Of a DNA stretch of 64,000 bases, positions 16,960 through 27,229 are shown in pieces (the stretch's first letter is position 1; every line of letters starts with the position of its first letter). This stretch comes from an uncultured Aquimarina sp. (lineage in GTDB: Bacteria > Bacteroidota > Bacteroidia > Flavobacteriales > Flavobacteriaceae): the NCBI GenBank assembly GCA_947492105.1, contig CANLMN010000015.1, forward strand, positions 1 to 64,000, given 5' to 3'. The translations under genes and the position numbers were made by a program. The notes under the pieces are model-generated. The model ran no database searches and had not been told where the DNA came from. It was given only the letters and a program-made list of their open reading frames with translations.

Positions 16960-19263
16960 TTATACCGATGCTATTTCGTGTTTTACGACGATTTCTTTGC
17001 CATCTACATAGATTGATAGTTCTTTTGTACTCTCCGTATAGAACGTCGCACCATCCTGTGTAACATGTACGTTGACTATTTGATTTCTAAAATTAATTTT
17101 AAAAGAATATGCCTTCCATTCTTTTGGAATTTTGGGTGCAAAAGAAAGTGTATCGTTTTTGATACGCATACCTCCAAATCCTTCTACAATACTCAGCCAA
17201 GTACCTGCCATACTAGTAATATGACATCCTTCTTCAACCTCTTTGTTATAATCATCCAAATCCAATCGAGATGTACGCACATAAAATGTATACGCCTGAT
17301 CCATACGACCGAGTATTGCTGCTTGGATACTATGCAAACATGGTGAGAGTGATGATTCATGTACCGTAAATGGTTCATAAAAATCAAAATGCCGCTCTAG
17401 TTCTTCTTTGGAGAACTGATCTTCGAACATATAAAACCCCTGAAGTGTATCTGCTTGTTTGATATAAGGTGATCTCAAAATACGATCCCAACTCCATTTT
17501 TGATTAATTGGACGTTGCGAAACATCCAAATTCTCTACACTGATCAATTCTTTGTCCAAAAAGCCATCTTGTTGCAAGTATACTTTATGTTCCTTGGAGT
17601 ATGGAAAATACATCGCTTCGGCAACACTAGTCCAGTCCATAATCTCAGAATCCGTAAGTTTTGTTATTCCCAAAATACGCTCATAATCCTTGCCATGCCC
17701 TTCTTTGACCTTCTCTAACATCTCGATACAATATTGGATACACCATTTGGCCAAATAGTTCGTATACCAGTTATTGTTTACATTATTTTCGTATTCGTTG
17801 GGGCCTGTTACCCCCAAAATCACATAGTGCTTCTTGACCTGAGAAAAAGTTGCTCGTTGGTGCCAGAAACGTGCTACAGCGATCATCACCTCTAACCCCA
17901 TTTCTGGAATGTACTCAAAATCCCCTGTGTATCTCACATAATTATAAATAGCAAAAACCATAGCACCATTTCTATGAATTTCTTCAAAGGTGATCTCCCA
18001 CTCATTATGGCATTCTTCTCCATTCATCGTGACCATTGGATATAGTGCTGCTCCATTGGTAAAACCTAATTTTTTGGCATTCTCTATCGCTTTGTCCAAG
18101 TGTTGGTAACGGTACACCAAAAGATTCCTGGCCACATCTTGATGTTTGGTCGCCATGTAAAAAGGCAAACAGTAGGCTTCTGTATCCCAATAGGTACTAC
18201 CGCCATATTTTTCTCCCGTAAATCCCTTTGGTCCAATATTCAAACGTGCATCTCTCCCTAAGTAGGTTTGATTTAATTGAAAGATATTAAAGCGGATTCC
18301 TTGTTGTGCTTTGACATCACCCATAATGGTAATATCAGCCATTTTCCATATTTTTTCCCATGCCATTTCCTGTTGCACTAATAAGGTATCAAATCCTATA
18401 TCCGAAGCTGCTGCCAGTACCTGAGTCATTGCATCTGTAACCGCACTCTTATGATGATTCAACGAAACCGTATATCCGCCAAATTTATCCATACTATAGG
18501 AATTTCCTTTGGGTACTTTTGCTTGATAAGTCAATCCAAGGTATGTATCTTTTTGTGTTACCTCTGGAAGTATAATCAATTCTTTTCCTTGCAAATAGCA
18601 TTTACTACTCATACCTGTACAGACATGAAAGTCTGTTTTCATTGTACGAGCAGTAATCAATCCACAGTTTCCAGAATGTTGCACCTCTAGCGTATCCCAA
18701 AACTTATCATCCCAGTTAGTATCTTCGTTCGTGATACCAGAATCTACGTAGGGCGTAAAACTGATTGTAGCATCATCATTTAGGGGTGTCACCTCGTAAC
18801 GAATAGCCCCTATCTCATCTACATCAAGGCTCAAAAACCGTGTTGATCTAACCCGAATCTCTATGTCATTTTGCAAAACAGCCTGAAAAGAACGTTGATA
18901 CCAACCTTTTTTCATATGTAATTCTCTTTTGAACTCCGATACTTTTTTGCAAGTAGCCAAATCGAGAATGATACCATTAATTTTTACATGAATTCCTATC
19001 CAATTTGGAGCATTCAGTACCTTTGCAAAATACTCTGGGTATCCATTTTTCCACCAACCCACACGTGTTTTGTCTGGATAATAAACTCCCGCTATATAAC
19101 TCCCTTGGAAAGTTTCTCCGGTATAATCTTCTTCAAAATTTGCTCGTTGTCCCATTGCACCATTACCGATGCTAAAAAGACTCTCTGAAGCCTTGACACG
19201 TTCGCTGTCAAAGCCTGTTTCTATAATTGACCAATTATCTGGTTTTATATAATCCTGGTGCAT
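16960..19263 (-). CDS. GH65 maltose phosphorylase
   Basis: Splits maltose with phosphate into glucose and beta-glucose-1-phosphate in the cytosol, saving ATP. The protein is taken from the ATG at 19263 (767 residues); the longer frame adds a non-conserved N-terminus. The family signature is strong: N-terminal beta-sandwich, linker, (alpha/alpha)6 barrel with KYGGSTYWDTEAY (352-364), MNGEECHNEWEIT, and the general acid Glu490 in VTGPNEYENN. No signal peptide is present. Substrate in GH65 varies (maltose, trehalose, kojibiose, nigerose), but beta-phosphoglucomutase, importer and amylases nearby make maltose the clear choice. It is separated from pgmB by about 920 bp filled with repeats, so it probably has its own promoter. 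Confidence 0.92.
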   Translation of the reverse strand: MHQDYIKPDNWSIIETGFDSERVKASESLFSIGNGAMGQRANFEEDYTGETFQGSYIAGVYYPDKTRVGWWKNGYPEYFAKVLNAPNWIGIHVKINGIILDLATCKKVSEFKRELHMKKGWYQRSFQAVLQNDIEIRVRSTRFLSLDVDEIGAIRYEVTPLNDDATISFTPYVDSGITNEDTNWDDKFWDTLEVQHSGNCGLITARTMKTDFHVCTGMSSKCYLQGKELIILPEVTQKDTYLGLTYQAKVPKGNSYSMDKFGGYTVSLNHHKSAVTDAMTQVLAAASDIGFDTLLVQQEMAWEKIWKMADITIMGDVKAQQGIRFNIFQLNQTYLGRDARLNIGPKGFTGEKYGGSTYWDTEAYCLPFYMATKHQDVARNLLVYRYQHLDKAIENAKKLGFTNGAALYPMVTMNGEECHNEWEITFEEIHRNGAMVFAIYNYVRYTGDFEYIPEMGLEVMIAVARFWHQRATFSQVKKHYVILGVTGPNEYENNVNNNWYTNYLAKWCIQYCIEMLEKVKEGHGKDYERILGITKLTDSEIMDWTSVAEAMYFPYSKEHKVYLQQDGFLDKELISVENLDVSQRPINQKWSWDRILRSPYIKQADTLQGFYMFEDQFSKEELERHFDFYEPFTVHESSLSPCLHSIQAAILGRMDQAYTFYVRTSRLDLDDYNKEVEEGCHITSMAGTWLSIVEGFGGMRIKNDTLSFAPKIPKEWKAYSFKINFRNQIVNVHVTQDGATFYTESTKELSIYVDGKEIVVKHEIASV

Positions 19264-19371
19264 TTTATTGTTTTTTTTGTGTAAAGATTTTATACCATTC
19301 AAAATATAATTACGGAACAGTGTTTCATTTTTTATGTACTCCTATATGCAGTATCATTTTACTGTAGCTTA

Positions 19372-19531
19372 TACCAAATTAGTAATATAATGTCGCATAT
19401 CTCCTTGTTCTTTTTCCATCTAAATGCCTTGTTCATATATCTCATAGCCAAGGCTATGCAATAGCATCACGGTGTTTTTACATAAAAAAATAACAGTGTC
19501 ATTAACACGAATTTATATACCTAAAATGGTA
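19372..19531 (+). repeat. Intergenic element B, best-preserved copy
   Basis: Runs from TACCAAATTAGTAATATAAT to TATATACCTAAAATGGTA. The two ends are inverted repeats of each other (TACCAnnTTAG and TATATAA shared). The core CATAGCCAAGGCTATG is itself a perfect palindrome. Used here as the forward orientation of family B. It is inside the 19303-20184 gap. Confidence 0.85.
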
Positions 19532-19750
19532 TTAAGGGTGTCTTACAGTTTGTACAGCATATAATCAGTAGAAAACAACTCACTTTTTTGAATTCCAAGC
19601 TATATCTTCACTGGTATTTATAGAATTAGGCATCTTTCTTAATTCATAGGCTCCTTTGTGACACAGATCAAAAAGGGACTACGATATCATTACGTTGGTT
19701 TGTCAAAAGTTGCCTTTTACATTCTTCTTTTTTGTTAATTTATATTTTAA

Positions 19751-19913
19751 TACCTTTTATCCTTTGAATTTACTGGGATAAAATTTTCTTTTTTCCCCTC
19801 AGCTTCAGTATAAAAACAAACCGTAACTAAGGCTATAACTGATCTTTCTGCTCAAGCTGAAACAAAAAAAATCTTAATTTTTATTTCCGGTAAATTCATA
19901 CAACAAATGGCAT
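19751..19913 (+). repeat. Intergenic element C, full-length copy
   Basis: From TACCTTTTATCCTTTGAATT to TTCATACAACAAATGGCATA. Its ends are related inverted repeats, inner arms CAGCTTCAG and CTCAAGCTG can pair, and the centre carries CCGTAACTAAGGCTATAACT. Forward orientation of family C. I see nothing else recognisable in the remaining 270 bases before pgmB. Confidence 0.85.
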
Positions 19914-20184
19914 ACGTTTTTGTACTCATGAGTGTGATCATATCCACATTCTATTATGGATTCTGACTTTCTACGATTCCAACATTACATTTGAAGTTTC
20001 TGTCCCAAATCTAAATCACTCTTTCTCCTTTCCTTTTTCGGGATAGCCAGACAAAAAGAGCAGCTCGATATGTCTTATATCCTAGTTTACTGTATGATGT
20101 AAAGAAAAGACAGCAAACTATTTTTCAGTAATTTCAATCTAGAAATGATATTGTAGACCATTATTGTAAGAATATTATCTACAA

Positions 20185-20832
20185 CTAAAGTGTACTTAGA
20201 AACCTTGCTTCGATTTCTGTAAAGTCATTAAATACATAATCTGCTTCTCTCAAGGATTCATGATCTCCAATTCCTATAGCAATCATACCTGCAGTTTTGG
20301 CTGCTTGGACTCCAGCTAGAGCATCTTCAAAAACCACACAATCCGAAGGCTCAAGTCCTAGTTCCTTTGCTCCAAGCAAAAACACCTCGGGATCAGGCTT
20401 CGCTTTGGACACATGTGTACCATCTACCAAAACATCAAAATCCTCTAAAAGTCCGACCTTATGTAAAATATGACTTGCATTTTTGCTTGCAGATCCCAAG
20501 GCAATTGGATATTGATGCTCTTTGAGAAACTGTAATATTTTGGGAACATCTGGTAGAATTTCATCTTCTGTCATTTTTTCTATGTACCGCAAATATTCCA
20601 TGTTTTTGGCCTCCATCCAATACGCTTTTTGCGCCTCAGATGCTTCAATATTTCCTATGGCTAATAAAATTTCCAACGAACGAGTGCGAGACACTCCTTT
20701 GAGTAGTTCATTTTGTCGTTTTGTAAAGGCAAAACCTAATTGATCTGCCAAAGTTTTCCAAGCGATATAATGATATTTTGCCGTATCGACAATAACACCA
20801 TCAAGGTCGAATATAAATCCTTTTTTTCTCAT
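20185..20832 (-). CDS. pgmB: Beta-phosphoglucomutase
   Basis: Converts beta-glucose-1-phosphate, the product of maltose phosphorylase, to glucose-6-phosphate in the cytosol. The 215-residue HAD-superfamily protein has the nucleophile/acid-base pair in FDLDGVIVDT (Asp9, Asp11), the cap domain with KGVSRTRSLEILL (substrate-gating Arg region), SASKNA (phosphate-binding Ser) and KPDPEVFLLGAKELG with FEDALAGVQAA for the Mg site. Length and motifs match the Lactococcus-type enzyme. Its start codon overlaps the stop of the MFS gene upstream by 4 bases, so import and phosphate transfer are translated together. Confidence 0.95.
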   Translation of the reverse strand: MRKKGFIFDLDGVIVDTAKYHYIAWKTLADQLGFAFTKRQNELLKGVSRTRSLEILLAIGNIEASEAQKAYWMEAKNMEYLRYIEKMTEDEILPDVPKILQFLKEHQYPIALGSASKNASHILHKVGLLEDFDVLVDGTHVSKAKPDPEVFLLGAKELGLEPSDCVVFEDALAGVQAAKTAGMIAIGIGDHESLREADYVFNDFTEIEARFLSTL

Positions 20833-22214
20833 ATCACAGCAGTTTCGGGGTTATACGAAATTGCATTTTTGTCCGTAATGAGTAAATTACAGAGTCCACC
20901 AATGATTAGGCTTATTCCTGCTACGATCATGGCATTTATGGATTGTTCTCCTAACAATTTATACATAAAATTGATACCTCCTAAAGCGGCAATAATCTGT
21001 GGAAAAACAATAAACATATTAAAAATCCCCATAATCATCCCCATCTTTTTGGGATCCACAGAACTGGACAACATGGCATAAGGCATGGATAATATACTAC
21101 CCCAAGAAATTCCTACTAAGATAAAAGAGACATTTAACCATTCTGGTGTAGGAAAATAATACATAGACAAGAATCCAATTCCTCCCAAAACTAAGGATAC
21201 CAAATGCACCCATTTTCTATTGATATTCCGTTTGGCAGTATAGAATGTCAACAATAAAGCAAACGCCATTGATGATAACCCATACATCCCCATAGACGAT
21301 CCTACCTCATTTGACGCTTTTTGGAATTTTGTATTGGCCGTTGCGTATTCTTGTGCGCTCGCTGGCATATCCATTTGATAAGCACGCTGATCTGGTTTTG
21401 ATGCATTAAATGTATGCTCGGTCAATGCTGGATTGGCCAGACTCCACATGGTAAAAAAAGCAAACCAACTAAAAAATTGAATAAGCCCCAATTTTTTCAT
21501 TGTAGAAGGCATGTTGCCGATATTTTCTAAAATATCAGAAATAAACCGGCTCTTTTGCTTTTTCTCTCTTATAAACTCCTCCATATCCTCTGGTGGATAT
21601 TCTGTTGTAGTAAAAACGGTATACAGAATACTGACAAGAAAAACAAGCGCTCCAATTGCAAAAGCCACTTTTACAGTCATAGGTACTACACCCTCTGGTG
21701 CAGCATCACTCACCCCTATTTGTGAGATCAACCAAGGCAAATTACTGGCTATCCAAGTACCAACACCAATTACCAATGTTTGTATTACAAAGCCATAAGA
21801 TCGTTGCGACTCTGGCAGTTTATCTGCTACTAATGCACGAAAAGGCTCCATAGAAATATTAATGGTAGCATCCAAAACCCATAGAAATCCAGCTGCCATC
21901 CACAGGGCTGGTGAATGTGGTACTAACAGTAATGCTAGAGAACTCCATATAGCTCCAATCAAAAAATAAGGTCGACGCCGTCCCCATCGAGGACTCCAAG
22001 TACGATCACTAAGATATCCGATGATGGGTTGTACTAATAATCCAGTCAATGGCGCGGCTATCCATAAAAAAGGGATGTCATCCTCTGCAGCCCCAAGGGT
22101 CTGAAAAATACGAGACATAAATCCGCCTTGTAATGCAAAACCGAATTGTATTCCCAGAAAACCAAAACTCATGTTCCAGATTTCCCAAAAATTTAATTTA
22201 CGTTTGTTCATCAA
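20829..22214 (-). CDS. MFS sugar (maltose-type) importer
   Basis: A 461-residue inner-membrane protein with about 12 hydrophobic segments. The loop between segments 2 and 3 carries [19 protein letters not shown], the MFS GxxxDRxGRR-type signature in the form used by the sucrose/maltose (SLC45-like, GPH-like) branch. Segment 1 begins [16 protein letters not shown], also typical of that branch in flavobacterial maltose loci. A longer central loop follows residues of about 215-240 ([15 protein letters not shown]). Overlap by 4 bases with pgmB downstream indicates co-translation. Probable role is uptake of maltose or short maltodextrins from periplasm to cytosol. Substrate is inferred from context. 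Confidence 0.88.
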   Translation of the reverse strand: MMNKRKLNFWEIWNMSFGFLGIQFGFALQGGFMSRIFQTLGAAEDDIPFLWIAAPLTGLLVQPIIGYLSDRTWSPRWGRRRPYFLIGAIWSSLALLLVPHSPALWMAAGFLWVLDATINISMEPFRALVADKLPESQRSYGFVIQTLVIGVGTWIASNLPWLISQIGVSDAAPEGVVPMTVKVAFAIGALVFLVSILYTVFTTTEYPPEDMEEFIREKKQKSRFISDILENIGNMPSTMKKLGLIQFFSWFAFFTMWSLANPALTEHTFNASKPDQRAYQMDMPASAQEYATANTKFQKASNEVGSSMGMYGLSSMAFALLLTFYTAKRNINRKWVHLVSLVLGGIGFLSMYYFPTPEWLNVSFILVGISWGSILSMPYAMLSSSVDPKKMGMIMGIFNMFIVFPQIIAALGGINFMYKLLGEQSINAMIVAGISLIIGGLCNLLITDKNAISYNPETAVI

Positions 22215-22772
22215 GTAAAAATTTGATTTGTTACATGATAAGCAAAAACGAAAAGAAATAACAACGGTATCCTTTTGCTAAAAATTGATACAATTGTCAG
22301 TATTTAAGTCATACCTATCAAAACTCTATTTAAATGTAGAAAGTAAAAATACAAGCTTTGATATAGGCCAAATGTAGGAAGGATATTTAGTATTTCCAAA
22401 TGTTCAAAACATGCTCACCCTTTATAAACACTAGTATTAAGAGCATTAAAAATTTTGAACTATCATATTTCATACGTTTGCGTAGCTTATTGATTAATAT
22501 TCATTTTTGTGTCAAAAAAATTAAAAAAAACTTTTGATATCATTTTTTTGATGAGAAAAATTCTCTTTTTTTGTGAAATGTCTATTAATCTTTAATTCTT
22601 GTTCTGAAATTCCGTAATGCTTAAACAATAAAAGTCTTTTTTTGAAAATTACAGTGAAATTATCTCTCCTAAAAGTAACAGAATATGAACAAATACTAAA
22701 CATTCTTTTTTAGGAGCTAGAAAAAGTCAAAAGATATTTGGACTTACCCACTACAAAACTGCACCAAAATGA
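22215..22772. other. Regulatory gap between lacI-family gene and importer
   Basis: AT-rich 558 bases with no gene visible. It should contain the promoter of the importer-pgmB operon. Two short stretches are shared with the susC upstream region: 22336-22357 (listed separately) and TTTAGTAT at 22386-22393. I see no strong terminator after the regulator gene. Confidence 0.5.
22336..22357. promoter_or_regulatory. 22-bp box shared with the susC upstream region
   Basis: GTAGAAAGTAAAAATACAAG-CT here matches 24042-24063 at 20 of 22 positions. Both lie about 120 bp from the first codon of an operon of the maltose locus (importer to the left, susC to the right), although the box has the same strand orientation in both places. 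A shared regulator site or promoter part is inferred. Confidence 0.45.
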
Positions 22773-23804
22773 TCAATTACCCTTTTTTTGTGTAGATTCT
22801 CGTTGTATCAAACTCGTATCTATTATAACCGTCTTATACTCTTCAATACCCTCTTCGTTCTTCTCTAATTTATCAATCAATAATTGCGCAGTACGTTCGC
22901 CCATTTGCACCCCATGCTGACTGACCGTCGACAGGCTAGGAATAAAGTGTTTAGACAGAATTCCATCCGTAAATCCAACTAAGGCCACATCTTCGGGAAT
23001 CGTTTTGCCTTGATTCTTCAATACTCTTGCAGCAGTAACCGCAAAGAGTTCATTTACTGCAAAAACGCCATCTATATCTTTATCCTTCAAAAAATCATGA
23101 ATGCTATCGCTACAATTACTGACATCTTCTATTTTCAATATCAAATCATCATCTACCTCGATATCATACGCCATAAGAGCACGTTTATATCCTTTGGTTC
23201 GCAGCTTGCCAACACTAATATAATCCACTGTTGTAATCAAAGCGACTCTTCTACAACCATTAAGTAATAAATGACTTGTAGCACTTTGCCCCCCTCTAAC
23301 ATCATCAATAATCACTTTATCACAAATTAATTCATCAATAACACGATCAAACATCACGACTGGCATGCCTTGATTCATCGTTTCCAATATATGATGGTGA
23401 TCATCTTTTTGTTGCGTTTCTTTTGCCACAGAAATTATAAAACCATCGGCACTACCGCTTGCCAACAACTCCATATTCAGTACTTCTTTGTCAAAAGAAT
23501 TGTTAGAAGAGCAGATGATAACATTATAGCCATTGGCATTAGCCACCTTCTCAATACCACCAATAACAGTCGTAAAAAAATGATGTATTATCTCTGGGAT
23601 AATCACTCCAATTGTTTTCGTCTTTCTATTTTTGAGACTCAACGCAATATTATTTGGCTTATAATTATAGAGTTTTGCAAATGCTTTTACCTTCTGTCGA
23701 GTATCTTCACTAATCTCTTTACTCCCTTTCAGAGCTTTTGAAACTGTAGAAATAGACACATCTAATTCTTTGGCTATTTGTTTGAGGGTGACTTTTTGTT
23801 TCAT
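22773..23804 (-). CDS. LacI-family transcriptional regulator of the maltose locus
   Basis: A 343-residue DNA-binding regulator. Residues 4-26 form the LacI helix-turn-helix and the start of the hinge (LKQIAKELDVSISTVSKAL), followed by the hinge region and a periplasmic-binding-protein-like sugar domain (from GVIIPEIIHHFFTTVIGGIE; also VVMFDRVIDE, DDVRGGQSATSHLL, DVALVGFTDG). It is transcribed divergently from susC with a 381-bp space between them, and lies upstream of the importer operon on its own strand. That position, and known flavobacterial maltose loci, suggest it controls both arms in response to maltose or a derivative; direction of control is not visible. Confidence 0.93.
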   Translation of the reverse strand: MKQKVTLKQIAKELDVSISTVSKALKGSKEISEDTRQKVKAFAKLYNYKPNNIALSLKNRKTKTIGVIIPEIIHHFFTTVIGGIEKVANANGYNVIICSSNNSFDKEVLNMELLASGSADGFIISVAKETQQKDDHHHILETMNQGMPVVMFDRVIDELICDKVIIDDVRGGQSATSHLLLNGCRRVALITTVDYISVGKLRTKGYKRALMAYDIEVDDDLILKIEDVSNCSDSIHDFLKDKDIDGVFAVNELFAVTAARVLKNQGKTIPEDVALVGFTDGILSKHFIPSLSTVSQHGVQMGERTAQLLIDKLEKNEEGIEEYKTVIIDTSLIQRESTQKKGN

Positions 23805-24015
23805 ATACTTTACAAATTAGGCTAATTGTGGTACATTATCATTAAAAATACTGCTTTGAAAACAATATGCAGGTACACTACTCTTAATAAATAGTTAAAA
23901 TTATAAATTTTATGAATTATTCTTAACCCTTTACTTAAAAAAACCAAAAAAACTTAAAAGTTTTCAACACGCAATCGATTTCGTTGCGATTATTGCAAAA
24001 GAGCACTTGCATCCG

Positions 24016-24025
24016 AAAACGTTTT
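24016..24025. promoter_or_regulatory. CG-centred palindrome, candidate LacI-type operator
   Basis: AAAACGTTTT is a perfect palindrome centred on CG, as in many LacI/PurR-family operators. It lies 161 bp before susC and about 210 bp before the divergent regulator gene, the place expected for control of both. Confidence 0.45.
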
Positions 24026-24041
24026 TTCTATACATTTACTT

Positions 24042-24063
24042 GCAGAAAGTGAAAATACAAGCT
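24042..24063. promoter_or_regulatory. 22-bp box shared with the importer upstream region
   Basis: GCAGAAAGTGAAAATACAAG-CT, 20 of 22 bases as at 22336-22357. TTTAGTAT follows 19 bases later (28 bases in the other copy), so the spacing differs by about one helical turn. Confidence 0.45.
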
Positions 24064-24185
24064 GTTTTTTTTAGAAACAATTTTTAGTATCTAAATGAAA
24101 TGAGCACATATCTTAGTATCGACTCCCTTCATTAGTCACCGTACTTATTGTTGCTTTTCGTTTATGATTAAACAACAACAATCTT

Positions 24186-27100
24186 ATGAAAACATTTTTT
24201 AAAAGTCTAATCTTTTTATTCTGGATGATCCCGATATCCTTGTTTGCACAAACATCGGTAACTGGTACCATTACAGGTAAATCAGATGGATTACCAATCC
24301 TTGGTGTAAATATAATTGTACAGGGATCGAATAATGGAACAACAACAGATTTTGATGGAAAATACACCCTTTCTGGCGTCAAATCTGGGGATCTCATTCT
24401 ATTCTCTTATGTAGGTTTTGCAGCTCAAAAGGTTAATTATGTTGATCAAAAACAAATTAACATAAGCCTAGAAGCAGATAGTACCTTAGAGGAAGTCATT
24501 GTTATCGGTTATGGTTCTACAAACAAAAAGGATGCTACAGGTTCATTAACACAGATTAATTCTAAACAAATGAACAAAGGCGCTATAGTTACTGCAGATC
24601 AATTATTAACAGGTAAAGTGGCCGGTCTCAGAATTGCAAATTCTGGAGGACAACCAGATGCCGATCCCAATTTGCGAATACGTGGTGGAGCTTCATTGGG
24701 AGCCAACAACCGCCCCTTAATTGTAATCGATGGAGTCCCCATTTCTAATGATAATCCAGCAGGTCAAAAGAATCCATTAACATTAGTGAATCCAAATGAC
24801 ATAGCATCATTTACGATACTGAAAGATGCTTCTTCTACAGCTATTTATGGATCCAGAGCCTCTAATGGGGTTATTATTATCACTACCAAAAAAGGAACTT
24901 CGGGAGAAGCAAAATTTAATTTTTCTTCGAGTACTCAAGTGGGCAAAATTTCGAATAAACTGGACTTATTATCCTCTTCGGAGTATGTAGATTTTATAAA
25001 CACTAATTTTCCTGATCAAATAGACTTATTGGGGGTCGATGGTCAAATTTTTGATACGGATTGGCAAGAAGAAATTTACAGAACTTCGATTAGTACTGAT
25101 AACAACTTTAGCGTTCGCGCAAATTTGTTTGACAAACTTCCTATACGAGCATCGATAGGACATAGCGATGCGCAGGGAGTACTTAGAGAATCCTCTTTAG
25201 AGCGTTTTACAGGGTCATTGAGTCTAACTCCAAAATTCTTTGATGAGCATCTGAAAGTAACGACAAATATGCGTGGTGTTTTGACAAGAAAAGAACAACC
25301 GGATGAAGAAGCTATCGGTTCTGCTATTAGTCTTAATCCAACGGCACCTATTTTTGATCCTAATGGAAATAATTTCTTTGGTGGCTTTTATCAAACCCTA
25401 GATCAAAATGCCACGACAGATACCTTCACAAGAACTGCAGGTCCTACTAATGCAGTAGCACAGCTACAACAACGTGATCGTGATGAAAATTCGGATCGGA
25501 TTATCGGGAATATAGAATTTGATTATAGCTTTCATTTCTTACCTGAATTACGCGCTATTCTGAATCTTGGTATCGACCATTCTAAATCGACAATAACCGA
25601 ATTTACAGATCTCAATGCCATAAAAGCTTATAATAATTTTGAAGACAACCCTCTATTCAACGCGGGAGAAACATATAGAGAAGATCAAGAACGTACGGAT
25701 AAGCTCTTAGAATCCTACTTGAGTTACACCAAGAGTTTTGATGGTTTTTTGTCCAAGATTGATGCGCAAGGAGGATACTCGTATCAGGATTTTAGCAGCT
25801 TTGGATCCAAACTACAATTTTCTAATAAAGATGGTGTTAATACTCGGATTGCTGATTTTGAATACAACAATCCACTTAATTTGCAGTCCTTTTTTGGTCG
25901 TGTCAATGTTGATCTCCAGAGTAAATACCTAATTACTGCATCGTTTAGAACAGATGCTTCCTCCTTATTTCCTGCCGATCGTAGATGGGGTAACTTTCCT
26001 GCTGCAGCTGCTGCTTGGAAAATAGGTGAAGAAAACTGGTTCAAAAACTCTGGCGTAGTTTCTTCCTTAAAACTTAGAGCTGGATGGGGAATTACAGGAC
26101 AGCAAAGTATTGAAAATACCGTGGCTGGGTTCTTTCCATTCACCCCATTATATCTAGAAGGAAACGAAACTGTTCAATATCAATTTGGTACTGATGCGCA
26201 AGGAAATCCCATTTTTGTCACCACCAATCTAGCACAGGGGTTCAACCAAACCTTAACATGGGAAACCACAGAAACCCTGAATGCAGGACTCGATTTTGGG
26301 CTATGGAATAATCGTGTTTCTGGAAATATTGATGTGTACAAACGCTTTACGGATGACCTACTGGCAGAAGTACCACAACCAGAGGGAAGTCTAATCAATA
26401 GATTTGTCAGTAATATTGGTAAAACAGAAAGCGAAGGTTTTGAAGTAACCTTGAATACCATCCCAGTATCAACAGACAGTTTTACTTGGGAAGTAAGTGG
26501 TAACGTAGCATATAACAAAACCATACTTACAGATCTTAATAGTGTCACACAAATAACGCAACCTGATACAGGTATAGGCCGGGGTACAGGAGTTAATATC
26601 GGCGCCTACAGTGTCGGTCAGCAAGCAGGTACGTTTTGGTTATATGAGCAAATCTATGATACAAATGGGAGTGCTATACCTGATGCATTTGTTGATCAGA
26701 ATAATGATGGAACTATCAATGACGAGGATCGTATTTTTATTCCGTATAATCCTAACTGGACCTATGGTTTTGGCACATCATTCACTTATAAGAATTTTGA
26801 CTTCTCTGCTAATTTCCGAGGTCAAGTAGGTGGAAAAATATTCAATGCGAATCTACTCAACGGAGGGTTTAGAAATGGTGTATTACCACTGAGTGGTAAC
26901 GGATTTTTGAATAATATTTTAGATCGCTTGGATGGTGCCACCTATAATGGACTGAGAGCAAACCCCTCTGATGAACAATCACTGTCAAATTTATTTGTCT
27001 CAGATGCCAGTTTTTTGAGATTTGATAATATGACAGCGGGATACAAACTCAACGGATTGTTTGATGACAAAGTTGCTATTCGCTTTTATGCTTCCATAAA

Positions 27101-27218
27101 CAATCTTTTTGTACTAACTAACTATGAAGGGTTAGACCCAGAAAACTTCAAAGGAATAGAAGATGAACCCTATGCAAGACCCAGAGTATATACGATTGGG
27201 CTTAATATGAACTTTTAA
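24186..27218 (+). CDS. susC: SusC/RagA-type TonB-dependent outer-membrane transporter
   Basis: Forms the TonB-driven outer-membrane channel for malto-oligosaccharides with its SusD lid. The 1010-residue protein has a signal peptide (to about residue 22, ending LFAQ), a CarboxypepD_reg domain (about 23-100, VTGTITGKSDGLPILGVNI), the TonB-box/plug region (EEVIVIGYGS, then KDATGSLTQI, VAGLRIANSGGQPD, RGGASLGANNRPLIVIDG, about 105-230), and a long beta-barrel ending in a terminal aromatic residue (GLNMNF). It is first in a plus-strand operon with susD 11 bp downstream. The symbol is used for family membership; maltodextrin specificity comes from the neighbours. Confidence 0.95.
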   Translation: MKTFFKSLIFLFWMIPISLFAQTSVTGTITGKSDGLPILGVNIIVQGSNNGTTTDFDGKYTLSGVKSGDLILFSYVGFAAQKVNYVDQKQINISLEADSTLEEVIVIGYGSTNKKDATGSLTQINSKQMNKGAIVTADQLLTGKVAGLRIANSGGQPDADPNLRIRGGASLGANNRPLIVIDGVPISNDNPAGQKNPLTLVNPNDIASFTILKDASSTAIYGSRASNGVIIITTKKGTSGEAKFNFSSSTQVGKISNKLDLLSSSEYVDFINTNFPDQIDLLGVDGQIFDTDWQEEIYRTSISTDNNFSVRANLFDKLPIRASIGHSDAQGVLRESSLERFTGSLSLTPKFFDEHLKVTTNMRGVLTRKEQPDEEAIGSAISLNPTAPIFDPNGNNFFGGFYQTLDQNATTDTFTRTAGPTNAVAQLQQRDRDENSDRIIGNIEFDYSFHFLPELRAILNLGIDHSKSTITEFTDLNAIKAYNNFEDNPLFNAGETYREDQERTDKLLESYLSYTKSFDGFLSKIDAQGGYSYQDFSSFGSKLQFSNKDGVNTRIADFEYNNPLNLQSFFGRVNVDLQSKYLITASFRTDASSLFPADRRWGNFPAAAAAWKIGEENWFKNSGVVSSLKLRAGWGITGQQSIENTVAGFFPFTPLYLEGNETVQYQFGTDAQGNPIFVTTNLAQGFNQTLTWETTETLNAGLDFGLWNNRVSGNIDVYKRFTDDLLAEVPQPEGSLINRFVSNIGKTESEGFEVTLNTIPVSTDSFTWEVSGNVAYNKTILTDLNSVTQITQPDTGIGRGTGVNIGAYSVGQQAGTFWLYEQIYDTNGSAIPDAFVDQNNDGTINDEDRIFIPYNPNWTYGFGTSFTYKNFDFSANFRGQVGGKIFNANLLNGGFRNGVLPLSGNGFLNNILDRLDGATYNGLRANPSDEQSLSNLFVSDASFLRFDNMTAGYKLNGLFDDKVAIRFYASINNLFVLTNYEGLDPENFKGIEDEPYARPRVYTIGLNMNF

Positions 27219-27229
27219 AAAAAAGCAAG

